A program made the translations under genes and the position numbers. Under the pieces are notes generated by a model. The model was not told where the DNA came from and did not search any database. It saw only the letters and a program-made list of their open reading frames with translations. Positions 1 to 7,916 of a DNA stretch of 64,000 bases are shown piece after piece (within the stretch, counting starts at the first letter, position 1; each line of letters starts with the position of its first letter). Source of the stretch: JAFGCL01 sp964423835 (GTDB lineage Bacteria > Chloroflexota > Dehalococcoidia > UBA2247 > RBG-13-53-26); contig CAYRGJ010000004.1 in the NCBI GenBank assembly GCA_964423835.1, forward strand, positions 86,299 through 150,298, given 5' to 3'.

Positions 1-2
1 AG

Positions 3-695
3 ACTCCGTTCACCATCTACCGCCGGGCCAGGGTCATCGCGGAGCAGGTGGAAATCCCGTTGGAGCTTCACTGCCACAACGACCTGGGGATGGCGGTGGC
101 CAACTCCGTGGCCGGGGCCCGGGGCGCCACTGACGGCGGGGTGGACGCCTACATCAACACCTCGGTGAACGGCCTGGGCGAGCGGGCCGGCCAGGCGGAC
201 CTCCTGAGCTGCATTCTGGCCATCATGTTCGCGCGGGAGATGGACGAGTACCGCATCGGCGATCCCCTGGACCTGCGGGTCTCGGCGAAGCTGGCCCAGT
301 ACGTCTCGTACGCCTTCGGTGTGCCCATCCCCATCAACCAGCCCGGCGTGGGGGAGAACGCCTTCGCCCACGAGGCCGGCATCCATGCCGACGGCGCGCT
401 GAAGGACCGGCGCAACTACGAGCTCTACGACTGCGAGCTGCTGGGCCTGGACCTGGAGGCCCCGCCGCCCCGCGGCCGGGTGATCACCACCGGGGAGTTC
501 GGAGGCCTGGCCGGCTTCGAGCACGTCTACGAGAGGCTGGGCATCACCTTCGGCAGCCGGAAAGAGGCCTCGCAGATACTGGAGCTGGTGCGCTACGCCA
601 CGGCCCACAACCAGCTCAACCTTACGGACGACGAGCTGCGCTTCGTCGCCAGATACCCGGAGCAGGTGCGGCGGATACTGACCATTACGCCGTAG
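3..695 (+). CDS. LeuA/homocitrate synthase-family protein (5' end outside window)
   Basis: C-terminal portion of a DRE-TIM metallolyase that condenses acetyl-CoA with a 2-oxoacid. The frame is open to base 3 with no stop, so the gene starts upstream. The HCHNDLGMAVANS segment supplies the metal-binding His pair and the catalytic barrel. NTSVNGLGERAG is the family strand motif, and ENAFAHEAGIHADG is the conserved helix following the barrel in isopropylmalate, homocitrate and citramalate synthases. There is no long LeuA regulatory domain after it; the protein ends about 85 residues past that helix, as in NifV/homocitrate synthase types. The substrate cannot be fixed from this fragment. Confidence 0.85.
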   Translation, partial: TPFTIYRRARVIAEQVEIPLELHCHNDLGMAVANSVAGARGATDGGVDAYINTSVNGLGERAGQADLLSCILAIMFAREMDEYRIGDPLDLRVSAKLAQYVSYAFGVPIPINQPGVGENAFAHEAGIHADGALKDRRNYELYDCELLGLDLEAPPPRGRVITTGEFGGLAGFEHVYERLGITFGSRKEASQILELVRYATAHNQLNLTDDELRFVARYPEQVRRILTITP

Positions 696-806
696 GGGTG
701 GCGCAGGCCACGACGGAGCCGGGGGATGGGATCGCCCGGCACTGATCAGCCCGGGTGGCGATGTGGATGTGGCGGGGGAAGGGGTGGCCGGGCCATCGCG
801 CCCGGG

Positions 807-1187
807 CTAGGGGCGCGGTTCCACTGTCTGCGGCGCCGGCTCGGCCGGGTCCTCGCAGGCCGCATGGACCATTCCGGCGAACCGGTCCACCGGAATGGTG
901 AAGACGATGCCCCGCCCGGGCTCGCACAGCCGCGCTACCCTGACTATCTCGTTCAGGATCCCTTCCGCCTTCTTCGACGGCGTCACCGTGAAGACAATCT
1001 CCTTCTGGGGCTCGACGGGGATTCCCAGGATCTTCTTCTTTTCGTGTATTCCCACGCCCCGCCCGAACAGGATAGTCCCGCCCTCGGCGCCGGCCTTGAT
1101 AGAGGCTTCGACCACGATGTCACCCCAGCCCTTGTTGACGATCGTCACGATGAGAGTCCTGCTCCCGGGATTGTCTTCAGTCACCAT
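807..1187 (-). CDS. P-II family nitrogen regulator-like protein
   Basis: Small P-II-fold signalling protein of about 127 residues. Visible hallmarks are FGRGVGIHEKKKILGI (the T-loop region seen in divergent P-II proteins), PQKEIVFTV, and GRGIVFTIPV near the C-terminus. The uridylylated Tyr of classical GlnB is not apparent. The ATG at 1187 is chosen because GGAGG lies 8 nt upstream; a GTG three codons earlier falls inside that ribosome site. The gene overlaps the end of the second DUF1538 gene by 11 nt, so the three are probably one leftward operon. By context it may gate the DUF1538 transporter. The Pro/Glu-rich tail after the fold is likely disordered. Confidence 0.85.
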   Translation of the reverse strand: MVTEDNPGSRTLIVTIVNKGWGDIVVEASIKAGAEGGTILFGRGVGIHEKKKILGIPVEPQKEIVFTVTPSKKAEGILNEIVRVARLCEPGRGIVFTIPVDRFAGMVHAACEDPAEPAPQTVEPRP

Positions 1188-1920
1188 CGTTGGCACCTCC
1201 TGGCTTCCGTATGCGGTATACCAAGCTGAGCAGCTGGATCGATATGATCGGCGCCAGCGTTATTGTCCCGATGAGGCCGAAGCCGTCCACCAGGGGATTG
1301 CGGTCCCCCATGACCGCAGCCGCTCCGACGGTCAAGGACATTATAAACGCCACGGTCAACGGACCTGAAGCAATGCTTCCCGAGTCGAAGGCCAGGCTGA
1401 CGAAGCTCCGGTCGGCAATGGCCAGAAGGACCAGGGCGGTGACATAGCCGGGCACGATGACCTGCAGCAGGGGTATGCCATAGACCGTTCGGGCCATGGC
1501 CAGCGCGGAGAAAGCGGCCACGCCAGAGCACAGGGTATAGAGGATGACCCGGGCCTGGATGAAGCCGTCGGAAGCCTCCTCTACCTGCTGGCTCAATACG
1601 CGCACCTGCGGTTCGGCGAAGGTGATGAGGAAGCCCAGGGCAAAGCCCACGGGGATCAGCACCCAGGTGTGGCGGAAGTTGGCGAACAGGCCGCCGATCT
1701 CCGTCCCCATGGGCAGGAAGGCCAGATTGATCCCGTGCAGAAAGAACACCAGCCCCGCAAAGGCGAACAGCGCGCCCCGCAGCAGGAAGAGCAACCGCCT
1801 GATCGGCTGCCTCAGGAAGAGGAGCTGGAACACCAGGAAGAAGGCCACCAGCAGGACCAGGGGCACCGTCACCTCAAAGAGGACGGTGTCCATGCCGGTG
1901 AACAGGGAGGAAGCGTTCAT
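1177..1920 (-). CDS. DUF1538 membrane protein, second subunit (UmpB-like)
   Basis: Polytopic membrane protein of about 247 residues with roughly six to seven hydrophobic segments. DUF1538 signatures include ITFAEPQVRVL, AFDSGSIASGPLTVAF and NPLVDGFGLIGTI. A DUF1538 pair (UmpAB) has, to my recollection, been characterised as a two-component monovalent cation/proton antiporter; the role here is by family. The ATG at 1920 overlaps the stop of the upstream gene as ATGA, indicating translational coupling; an upstream in-frame start at 1938 lies inside that gene. The AFDSG motif and the DGFGLIG motif are shared with the partner encoded upstream, so the two are paralogues. Confidence 0.85.
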   Translation of the reverse strand: MNASSLFTGMDTVLFEVTVPLVLLVAFFLVFQLLFLRQPIRRLLFLLRGALFAFAGLVFFLHGINLAFLPMGTEIGGLFANFRHTWVLIPVGFALGFLITFAEPQVRVLSQQVEEASDGFIQARVILYTLCSGVAAFSALAMARTVYGIPLLQVIVPGYVTALVLLAIADRSFVSLAFDSGSIASGPLTVAFIMSLTVGAAAVMGDRNPLVDGFGLIGTITLAPIISIQLLSLVYRIRKPGGANDGD

Positions 1921-2657
1921 CCGAAGATTATCCCCCACAGCAGAACGCCCATGATGGGGCCGGAGCAGGCGATCCCGATCAGCCCGAAACCGTCTGACAG
2001 GGGTGACCGGCCGGCCAGCACCGAGACGAAGCCCAGCCCCAGGGCCAGGAACATGGGCACGGTCAACGGCCCGGCCGCCGCTGCTCCCGAGTCAAAGGCG
2101 ATGGCCAGGAACTCGGGCGGCGTGAACATGGCCAGGATGAGGACGATCCCGTAGACCACGGCCAGGAGATACCTGGTGGGGAACCCCAGAAGGATGCGCA
2201 GCAGCGCCGCCACGAAGAGAAGGCCCATGCCCGTGGCCACCACGAATATCAGGGGGGAAAAGCTGCTGCCCCCGGCGTCCAGGGACATGTTCCTGAGCAC
2301 CATCACGCTCGGCTCCGCATAGGTCACGGCGAAGCCGAAGACGGCGGCCACCACCAGGGCCAGCAGGGTGGAAGCGCTCTCCGGCAGTGCCGCCCCGACG
2401 TCGTGCCCCATGGGCAGTATGCCCTCCCGGACCCCGTAGAGAAAGAGGGTAATGCCGGCCAGGACCATGACCGACCCGGCCAGGAAGCGCAGGAAGAAGT
2501 CCGCCGGAACGTGCAAGACGGTGAACTGCAGCACCACGATGGCCACAATGATGGGCATCAGCGCCTTCATGGCCTCTTTCAGGGTGTCCCAGAGGGTCCT
2601 GATGGGCATCAGGGACTTCACCACTTCTTTCAGAGTGCCCCAGAAGGTGCTCAGCAA
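1917..2657 (-). CDS. DUF1538 membrane protein, first subunit (UmpA-like)
   Basis: Membrane protein of 246 residues with a short amphipathic N-terminal repeat (LKEVVKSLMPI / LKEAMKALMPI) before the hydrophobic segments. It carries the same family signatures as its downstream partner: TYAEPSVMVL, AFDSGAAAAGPLTVP and SPLSDGFGLIGIA. The start is a TTG at 2657 supported by AAGGAG seven bases upstream; no ATG lies near. It is the first gene of a three-gene leftward operon ending with a P-II-like protein. Two candidate promoters lie upstream (TTGACA-17-TAGGGT and TTGACC-19-TATCAT). Predicted to form the cation-transporting complex with the next gene product. Confidence 0.85.
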   Translation of the reverse strand: MLSTFWGTLKEVVKSLMPIRTLWDTLKEAMKALMPIIVAIVVLQFTVLHVPADFFLRFLAGSVMVLAGITLFLYGVREGILPMGHDVGAALPESASTLLALVVAAVFGFAVTYAEPSVMVLRNMSLDAGGSSFSPLIFVVATGMGLLFVAALLRILLGFPTRYLLAVVYGIVLILAMFTPPEFLAIAFDSGAAAAGPLTVPMFLALGLGFVSVLAGRSPLSDGFGLIGIACSGPIMGVLLWGIIFG

Positions 2658-2743
2658 GGCAGACTCCTTGAACCCGTCCGGACTCGAATGCGGCGGTGCC
2701 GGGCAATGGGCCGGCTGCCAGGGCCGTTCACGTAGATGCCTTC

Positions 2744-2772
2744 ACCCTATCAGGCGCCCCGGCCACTGTCAA
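2744..2772 (-). promoter_or_regulatory. sigma70-like promoter for DUF1538/P-II operon
   Basis: On the minus strand a perfect TTGACA (2772-2767) is separated by 17 nt from TAGGGT (2749-2744), about 90 bases before the TTG start at 2657. Confidence 0.5.
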
Positions 2773-2946
2773 CGGCTGCGGATGATGACCCGGCAGCGCC
2801 GGCCGCTATGGCCTGGGCTGGCTCCTGCCGTAGCACCTCGGCGATCTGTGCCAGGGGTATGGCAGAGGCATGCTCCACCCCCCAAGGGCGAATCCGCTGG
2901 CCTGCGGCCTTTGCAGGGCACGTCGGCCTGGAAGAAACCAGCCCGT

Positions 2947-2977
2947 ATGATAGCATCCTCATGACGAGATCGGTCAA
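2947..2977 (-). promoter_or_regulatory. second candidate leftward promoter
   Basis: Minus strand TTGACC, 19-nt spacer ending in TGC, then TATCAT. This matches the 19-nt-spacer promoters seen at 35480-35510 and 40156-40186. It would give a leader of about 280 nt before the DUF1538 operon. Confidence 0.35.
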
Positions 2978-3046
2978 ACCCGGTCGCATCCGGTTCAGCG
3001 GCCCTGAGCAACAGGCCGCGACGGCAGCTCCAGGGGCTGATTCGAG

Positions 3047-3076
3047 TTGAAATAGGGCCCGACGCCCGCCTATAAT
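3047..3076 (+). promoter_or_regulatory. sigma70-like promoter for crotonase operon
   Basis: TTGAAA, 18-nt spacer, perfect TATAAT, about 60 bases before the ATG at 3136. Confidence 0.65.
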
Positions 3077-3135
3077 TGGAGTGTGAACGGGTTCTTGCCC
3101 CTTGGCCATCCTATACTCATCCGGGAGCATCATCA

Positions 3136-3951
3136 ATGACAGACGACACCCCTAATTACGCGCTCATCAAGAAGCTGCCGCTGAAGGACCCCAGCCAGTT
3201 CATGGGGCTGATCACACTCAACCGGCCGGACGACATGAATCCCCTGAACTGGGCCACGGTGAAGGCGCTGCGGGCGGCGCTGCAGACGCTGTCCCCGGAC
3301 CCCAGCGTCCGGGTCATCGCCATCACCGGCGCCGGCCGGGCCTTCAGCGCCGGCGGCGACCTCAAGGCCTACATGTACCTCTACCGCCACGAAACCGAGT
3401 ACCGGGGCTTCCTGGGCGACATGCGGGAGACCTTCGACTCCATGGCCACCCTGCCCCAGCCGGTGGTGGCCCTGGTCAACGGCTACTGCATCGCCGGCGG
3501 CATCGAGCTGATGGAGGCCTGCGACTTCGCCTACGCCGCGAAGTCGGCCAAGATCGGCGACGGCCACCCCAACTTCGGCCAGATCGGCGGCGCCGGCGGC
3601 AATATCCGGCTGCCGCGCTGGATCACGCCGCCCCGGGCCCGCGAGCTCCTTTTCACGGGCAAGCTGCTGACCGCCGACCAGGCCCTGGAGTGGGGGATCG
3701 TCAACCGGGTGGTGCCGGACGACAAGCTGCTGGATGCCGGCCTGGAGTTCGCCAACATCATTGTGGACAAGAGCCCGCTGGGCACGAAACTGACCAAGGA
3801 GCTGTGCAACCTTGGCTTGAATATGCGTTTGGAGGACGCGCTGCACCTGGAGATCCAGACCAACGTTCACTACTGTGTCTCCGGCTACGACAGCTACGAG
3901 GGCCTGGAGGCCTTCGATGCCAAGCGTCCGCCGAAATTTGAGGGCAGGTGA
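3136..3951 (+). CDS. enoyl-CoA hydratase/isomerase (crotonase) family protein
   Basis: 271-residue crotonase-fold enzyme acting on an acyl-CoA thioester. Oxyanion-hole segments are visible: AFSAGGDLK and IAGGIELMEACD, the latter with the Glu corresponding to crotonase Glu144. In my by-eye alignment the second catalytic position (Glu164 of rat crotonase, before the GAGG stretch) is His, in DGHPNFGQIGGAGG, so hydration is not assured; isomerase, dehydratase-like or hydrolase activity is possible. The ATG at 3136 is used because the frame upstream overlaps the promoter. First gene of an operon; the next start lies three bases past its stop. Confidence 0.85.
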   Translation: MTDDTPNYALIKKLPLKDPSQFMGLITLNRPDDMNPLNWATVKALRAALQTLSPDPSVRVIAITGAGRAFSAGGDLKAYMYLYRHETEYRGFLGDMRETFDSMATLPQPVVALVNGYCIAGGIELMEACDFAYAAKSAKIGDGHPNFGQIGGAGGNIRLPRWITPPRARELLFTGKLLTADQALEWGIVNRVVPDDKLLDAGLEFANIIVDKSPLGTKLTKELCNLGLNMRLEDALHLEIQTNVHYCVSGYDSYEGLEAFDAKRPPKFEGR

Positions 3952-3954
3952 CAA

Positions 3955-5118
3955 ATGGCTAAGTTCGATACCGCAATTGCCGGGGTGGGCTTCACCGAGT
4001 ACTCGGCCGATTCCGGGCGCAGCATTCTGGCGCTGGCCGTCGAGGCCTGCCAGAAGGCCATGATGGACGCCGGGCTGCAGCCCAAGGATGTTGACGGCAT
4101 CCTGGAGTTCAGCCTGGGCGACTCCGTTCCCACTGAGAGCGTGGCCCAGGGCCTGGGGCTGCCGGAGGTCAACTACGCCGCCGACTGGTTCTGCGGCGGG
4201 TTCGCCCCCTCGGCCCTTATCGCCACCGCCAGCATGGCGGTCACCAGCGGCATGGCCAAAGCGGTCCTGATCTACCGGGCCATGAACGGCCGGTCGGGCT
4301 TCCGACTGGGCGGCGGCGGCGGCGGCGATGCCTTCCGGCCCCGCTCGGGCGCCCAGTACCGCGTGCCTTATGGCTGGTTGACCTTCGGCCAGAACATGGC
4401 CCTCTGGTGCCGCCGCCACATGGAGAAGTACGGCACCAAGCAGGAGCACCTGGCGGCCATCGCCATCTCGCAGCGGGAAGCGGCCCTGCTCAACGACCGG
4501 GCCCTGCAGCGCAAGCCCATGACCCTGGAGGACTACATGGCCTCCCGGGTCATCGCCGAGCCCTTCCACCTCTTCGACATGTCGCTGGAGACCGACGGCG
4601 CCTGCGCGCTTCTGGTGACCACCAAGGACCGGGCCCGGAACTGCCGCAAGAAGCCGGTCTACGTGAAGGCCGCCGGGCACTTCGGCAAGGCCACCGTGGC
4701 CGATCCCATGTGGGCCGACGCCTTCCTGTGGCCGGACCTGACCGAGAACTACACCAGGTTCCTGGCGCCCCGGCTGTACGAAGAGGCCGGGCTGAAGCCC
4801 GAGGACGTGGACGTGGCGGAGATCTATGACTGCTTCACCTATACCGTCCTGATGGCCCTGGAGGGCCTGGGGTTCTGCAAGAAGGGCGAGGGCGGGTTCT
4901 TTGCCGCCTCCGGCGCCACCGGGCTGAAGGGCAAGATCCCGGTCAACACCAATGGCGGCATGCTGTCGGAGGCCTATATCCACGGAGTCAATACCGTCGC
5001 CGAGGCGGTGATGCAGCTGCGCGGCGAATGCGGAAAGCGCCAGGTGCCCGACGCGGAGGTGTGCTTTGTCACCTCCGGCGCCACCACCATAGGCAGCGCC
5101 TGCATCCTGACCGTCTAG
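3955..5118 (+). CDS. thiolase-family protein (SCP2/lipid-transfer type)
   Basis: 387-residue thiolase-fold protein. DWFCGGFAPS places a Cys (residue 80) at the acylated nucleophile position, and NTNGGMLSEAYIHG corresponds to the region carrying the His of the usual GHP motif. The C-terminal CxG of degradative thiolases is absent, the tail reading SGATTIGSACILTV, as in SCP2-type thiolases that pair with a separate Zn-ribbon/OB protein. That partner (DUF35-type) is encoded 16 bases downstream. Likely condenses or cleaves a 3-ketoacyl-CoA together with the neighbouring crotonase and dehydratase; substrate unknown. Confidence 0.85.
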   Translation: MAKFDTAIAGVGFTEYSADSGRSILALAVEACQKAMMDAGLQPKDVDGILEFSLGDSVPTESVAQGLGLPEVNYAADWFCGGFAPSALIATASMAVTSGMAKAVLIYRAMNGRSGFRLGGGGGGDAFRPRSGAQYRVPYGWLTFGQNMALWCRRHMEKYGTKQEHLAAIAISQREAALLNDRALQRKPMTLEDYMASRVIAEPFHLFDMSLETDGACALLVTTKDRARNCRKKPVYVKAAGHFGKATVADPMWADAFLWPDLTENYTRFLAPRLYEEAGLKPEDVDVAEIYDCFTYTVLMALEGLGFCKKGEGGFFAASGATGLKGKIPVNTNGGMLSEAYIHGVNTVAEAVMQLRGECGKRQVPDAEVCFVTSGATTIGSACILTV

Positions 5119-5134
5119 CGAGGGAAGTCGAGAA

Positions 5135-5539
5135 ATGGAACGATACATAGTTCATCCAGAGGCAGACCAGGACAGCAGCCCCTACTGGCAGTCGCTGCGG
5201 GAGCACCAGGCCAAGCTGCAGAAGTGCCCCAAGTGCGGCAAGTTCCGGTTCCCGCCGGGCCCCAGCTGCTACTACTGCGGCACCCTCGGCGGAAGCTGGG
5301 AGCCGATATCGGGCAAGGGCGTGATCTACACCTGGAGCGTGATCCACCACCCGGTCGACAAGAGGCTGGCCGGGGAGGTGCCGTTCACGGTGGCCATGGT
5401 GGACCTGGAAGAGGGCCCCCGCATCGTCGGGAGGCTGGTCAACGGGGACAAGGCCAAGCTCAAGGCCGGTCTGCCGGTGAAGGCCCGGTACGAGGACATG
5501 GATAAGGACCTGACCCTGCTGAACTTCGAGCCGGCCTGA
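5135..5539 (+). CDS. Zn-ribbon/OB-fold (DUF35-type) acyl-CoA-binding protein
   Basis: 134-residue two-part protein. A rubredoxin-like Zn ribbon has Cys31, Cys34, Cys45 and Cys48 (CPKCG and CYYCG), and is followed by an OB fold beginning near GKGVIYTWSVIHH. In archaeal and bacterial systems such proteins bridge or stabilise thiolase/HMG-CoA synthase complexes and bind CoA. It directly follows the SCP2-type thiolase, its expected partner. A 100-base gap with a fresh AGGAGG site leads to the dehydratase gene. Confidence 0.88.
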   Translation: MERYIVHPEADQDSSPYWQSLREHQAKLQKCPKCGKFRFPPGPSCYYCGTLGGSWEPISGKGVIYTWSVIHHPVDKRLAGEVPFTVAMVDLEEGPRIVGRLVNGDKAKLKAGLPVKARYEDMDKDLTLLNFEPA

Positions 5540-5641
5540 CCGGGCGGCGCGGCCTGAACGCCGGGCGGCCGGGAATACCAGGCGAGCAGTCACAGGTGAC
5601 CAATTCCAGCGGAGGGCTGGAGGTTAGATAGGAGGACCACA

Positions 5642-7105
5642 GTGATAACTTCGCAACAGTTCATAGAGCGTATGAGATCCCTGAAGCCCAACTGCTACAT
5701 GCACGGCAGCGTTATACAGCGCGACGACCCGCGCATGCTGACGTCGATGAAGGACATCCTGATGACCTTCGACCTGGTCGACGACCCGGGCTACAAGGAC
5801 TTCATCACCGCCACCTCGCACCTGACCGGCAAGACCATTAACCGGTTCACCAACATCCACCAGACAGTGGACGACCTGCTGAAGAAGCAGCTGATGACCC
5901 GGGTGCTCAGCCGGCTTTCCGGCACCTGCATCCAGCGCTGCATGGGCGTGGACATGATGAACGCCCTGTCCGTGGTGACCAAGGAGGCCGACGACAAGAA
6001 CGGCGGCAAGACCGAGTTTCACGAGCGCTGGAAGGCCTTCTGCAAGGAGTTCCAGGAGAAGGACCTGGTGGGCGCCGCCGCCCAGACCGACGTCAAGGGC
6101 GACCGCCTGCTGCGCCCCCACGAGCAGGCCGACCCTGATCTGTACATGAGGGTGGTGGAGAGGAACGCCAAGGGTGTGGTGGTCCGGGGCTGCAAGGTGC
6201 ACACCACCGTCGGGCCCTACTGCGACGAGCTGCTGGTCACCCCCTGCCGCGGCCTGACCAAGGACGAGGGGGACTGGTCCATCTGCTTCTCCATCCCGGC
6301 AGACACCAAGGGCGTCCACATGCTCATTGAAGCGGCCAACCCCACCCCGCGCAAGGCCTTCCCGGCGGAGGTGGAAAAGCACGGCATCGCCCACAGCGTC
6401 ACCATCTTCGACGACGTGCTGGTGCCCTGGGACAGGGTATTCCTGGACCAGGACCCGGCCCTGGGCGGCCGCGCGGCGGTCCTGTTCGCGCTGTATCACC
6501 GGCACAGCTACACCGGCTGCAAGCCGGCCTACACCGACCTGCTGATGGGCACCACGGCCCTCATCGCCGAGGTGAGCGGCATCGAGAAGGAGCAGCACGT
6601 CAAGCACAAGCTGGCGGAGATGGTGTCCATCGCCGAGCTGGTCTTTGCCTCCGGCGTGGCCGCGGCCTACACCGCCACCAAGGCCTCCTCGGGGACCATG
6701 ATCCCCAACGTGATCTACTGCAACGTCGGCCGCAAGCATGCCGGACTGAACATCTACCACGAGTACGACACGCTATGTGATATCTGCGGCGGCCAGCCGC
6801 AGACCATGCCCTACGAGGAAGAGTACGCCGATCCCAGGTGGCGGGCGTACCTGGACAAGTACTTCGCCCGGAAGAAGGACGTGGATCCCGAGATCGTGCA
6901 CCGGGCCTTCCGGCTGGCCCAGGACCTGATCGCCGGGCCGGTGGCCTCCAACATGCAGATCGCCGGCGTGCACGGCGGCGGCTCCCCCATCATGGAGGAC
7001 ATCGCCATCATGGCCAACTACCCGCTCGAGGAGAAGAAGAACATCGCCCGCCGGCTGGCGGGCATCCCCGAGAAGGAGATCAAGCCCAAGGAAGCCAAGA
7101 AGTAG
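5642..7105 (+). CDS. abfD: 4-hydroxybutyryl-CoA dehydratase family protein
   Basis: 487-residue flavin/[4Fe-4S] enzyme of the AbfD/HpaB fold. The residues that define AbfD in Clostridium aminobutyricum are all in place: cluster ligands Cys96 and Cys100 (CIQRC), His286 and Cys293 (HRHSYTGCK, same seven-residue spacing as His292/Cys299), plus Tyr290, Lys294 and Thr149 in QTDVKGDR. This argues for radical dehydration of 4-hydroxybutyryl-CoA to crotonyl-CoA (or vinylacetyl-CoA isomerisation) rather than aromatic hydroxylation. Start is GTG at 5642 behind AGGAGG. Last gene of the operon; a terminator follows. A related hydroxyacyl-CoA substrate remains possible. Confidence 0.88.
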   Translation: MITSQQFIERMRSLKPNCYMHGSVIQRDDPRMLTSMKDILMTFDLVDDPGYKDFITATSHLTGKTINRFTNIHQTVDDLLKKQLMTRVLSRLSGTCIQRCMGVDMMNALSVVTKEADDKNGGKTEFHERWKAFCKEFQEKDLVGAAAQTDVKGDRLLRPHEQADPDLYMRVVERNAKGVVVRGCKVHTTVGPYCDELLVTPCRGLTKDEGDWSICFSIPADTKGVHMLIEAANPTPRKAFPAEVEKHGIAHSVTIFDDVLVPWDRVFLDQDPALGGRAAVLFALYHRHSYTGCKPAYTDLLMGTTALIAEVSGIEKEQHVKHKLAEMVSIAELVFASGVAAAYTATKASSGTMIPNVIYCNVGRKHAGLNIYHEYDTLCDICGGQPQTMPYEEEYADPRWRAYLDKYFARKKDVDPEIVHRAFRLAQDLIAGPVASNMQIAGVHGGGSPIMEDIAIMANYPLEEKKNIARRLAGIPEKEIKPKEAKK

Positions 7106-7151
7106 AGGCGCACGGCCGCGCTGCGCCGCGGCGGGTGACTGAGGTTCAGAA

Positions 7152-7185
7152 GCGGGGCCGGTGTGCAGCCGGCCCCGCGCTCTTT
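7152..7185 (+). terminator. Rho-independent terminator after abfD
   Basis: Perfect 10-bp GC-rich inverted repeat (GCGGGGCCGG / CCGGCCCCGC) with a 7-nt loop, followed by GCTCTTT, 47 bases after the abfD stop. Confidence 0.65.
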
Positions 7186-7239
7186 CCCAGCCCTGGTGTC
7201 TCGCCAGCCTGCGGCGAACCAGCCAGGCCGAAATCACTG

Positions 7240-7268
7240 CTGATGCCGGGCCGGTACTGTGCTAGAAT
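7240..7268 (+). promoter_or_regulatory. weak extended -10 promoter
   Basis: TGC-TAGAAT (-10 at 7263-7268) preceded at 17 nt by a poor -35 (CTGATG), about 35 bases before the ATG at 7304. Confidence 0.4.
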
Positions 7269-7303
7269 GCTTCCGAACGCTATCGCCCGATCGAGGAGCT
7301 GCT

Positions 7304-7867
7304 ATGGACGATCTGAACATCCCTGCACTTGAGGGTTTCCGGCTGGAGTCTCTGCCGCAGGAGGCCTGTGTCAGGCTGCTGCAGCTGTACTCGCGCATGC
7401 TGGTGGCCCTGGACGGCTTCTGGTACCTCTCCTGCGCGGACAAGACGGGCACGGCCAGCGCCGTTGACAGCGACATACAGGTGTGGAGAAGCCTGTCCCG
7501 GTACGTGACGCACGATGTGGCCCGGGCGCTGGAAATCCCCGGCCGGCGCGCAGAAGACTATGCCTTGGTGCTCGGGGCGCGGCCCAACCACTATCTCTTT
7601 GCCGAGAAGTGGGAGATCGTGGGCCGGGGCCGGGCCCTGCAGACCATCCGGAGGTGCCCCACCCTACTGGCGCTGGAGAAGGAAGGGCAGGGCCGGGACT
7701 CCACGCACTGCCGGGTGGCCTGCGCGCCCATCCGCGCAGCCCACGCAAAGTACTTCAATCCCGCCCTGGAGGTGGTCTGCCACAAGATGCCCCCGCGGAA
7801 CGGTGAAGACGACCTGGCCTGCCAGTGGGAGTACGTGGAGAAGGCCTCACCATCCCAATCGCGGTGA
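7304..7867 (+). CDS. conserved hypothetical protein, DUF6125-like
   Basis: 187-residue soluble protein of unknown function. The ATG at 7304 follows a GAGGAG site. It has an N-terminal helical part with WYLSC and a C-terminal half rich in conserved Cys (RVACAP, VVCHKMPP, ACQWEY). The ending closely resembles that of the gene at 54828-55400 (PPR...ACQWDF), so the two are distant paralogues. The DUF6125 label is from memory of similar short proteins; the related L-2-amino-thiazoline-4-carboxylate hydrolase-like fold is a possibility I cannot test. Monocistronic: terminator before, convergent neighbour after. Confidence 0.6.
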   Translation: MDDLNIPALEGFRLESLPQEACVRLLQLYSRMLVALDGFWYLSCADKTGTASAVDSDIQVWRSLSRYVTHDVARALEIPGRRAEDYALVLGARPNHYLFAEKWEIVGRGRALQTIRRCPTLLALEKEGQGRDSTHCRVACAPIRAAHAKYFNPALEVVCHKMPPRNGEDDLACQWEYVEKASPSQSR

Positions 7868-7916
7868 GGCCTCAACTCTGTCGAGATGAGGCCTCATCTC
7901 TGTCGAGTTGAGGGGC
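7865..7916. repeat. tandem palindromic repeat, bidirectional terminator candidate
   Basis: Two 22-nt tandem copies of a TGAGGCCTCA-containing unit between convergent genes. The region folds as a long hairpin: outer stem CCTCAACTC/GAGTTGAGG, and a perfect inner palindrome GAGATGAGGCCTCATCTC. It overlaps the stop of the upstream gene and reaches into the end of the convergent one. Confidence 0.6.

Larger units (their letters stand above)
2658..3135. other. divergent intergenic region
   Basis: About 480 bases between the leftward DUF1538 operon and the rightward crotonase operon. I find promoters for both sides, annotated separately, and no convincing gene. The only longish reading frame here (2750-3136, minus strand) shows no recognisable motif and covers both candidate promoter zones. 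Confidence 0.6.

Noticed and set aside
2750..3136. 128-residue minus-strand frame in the divergent intergenic region
   Set aside because: No recognisable motif, overlaps promoters in both directions and lacks a ribosome site.
3133..5148. 671-residue open frame on the minus strand
   Set aside because: Antisense to the crotonase and thiolase genes; no motif; typical shadow composition.
5642..7105. 4-hydroxyphenylacetate 3-monooxygenase (HpaB)
   Set aside because: The cluster-binding Cys/His residues diagnostic of 4-hydroxybutyryl-CoA dehydratase are all present; HpaB proteins lack them.
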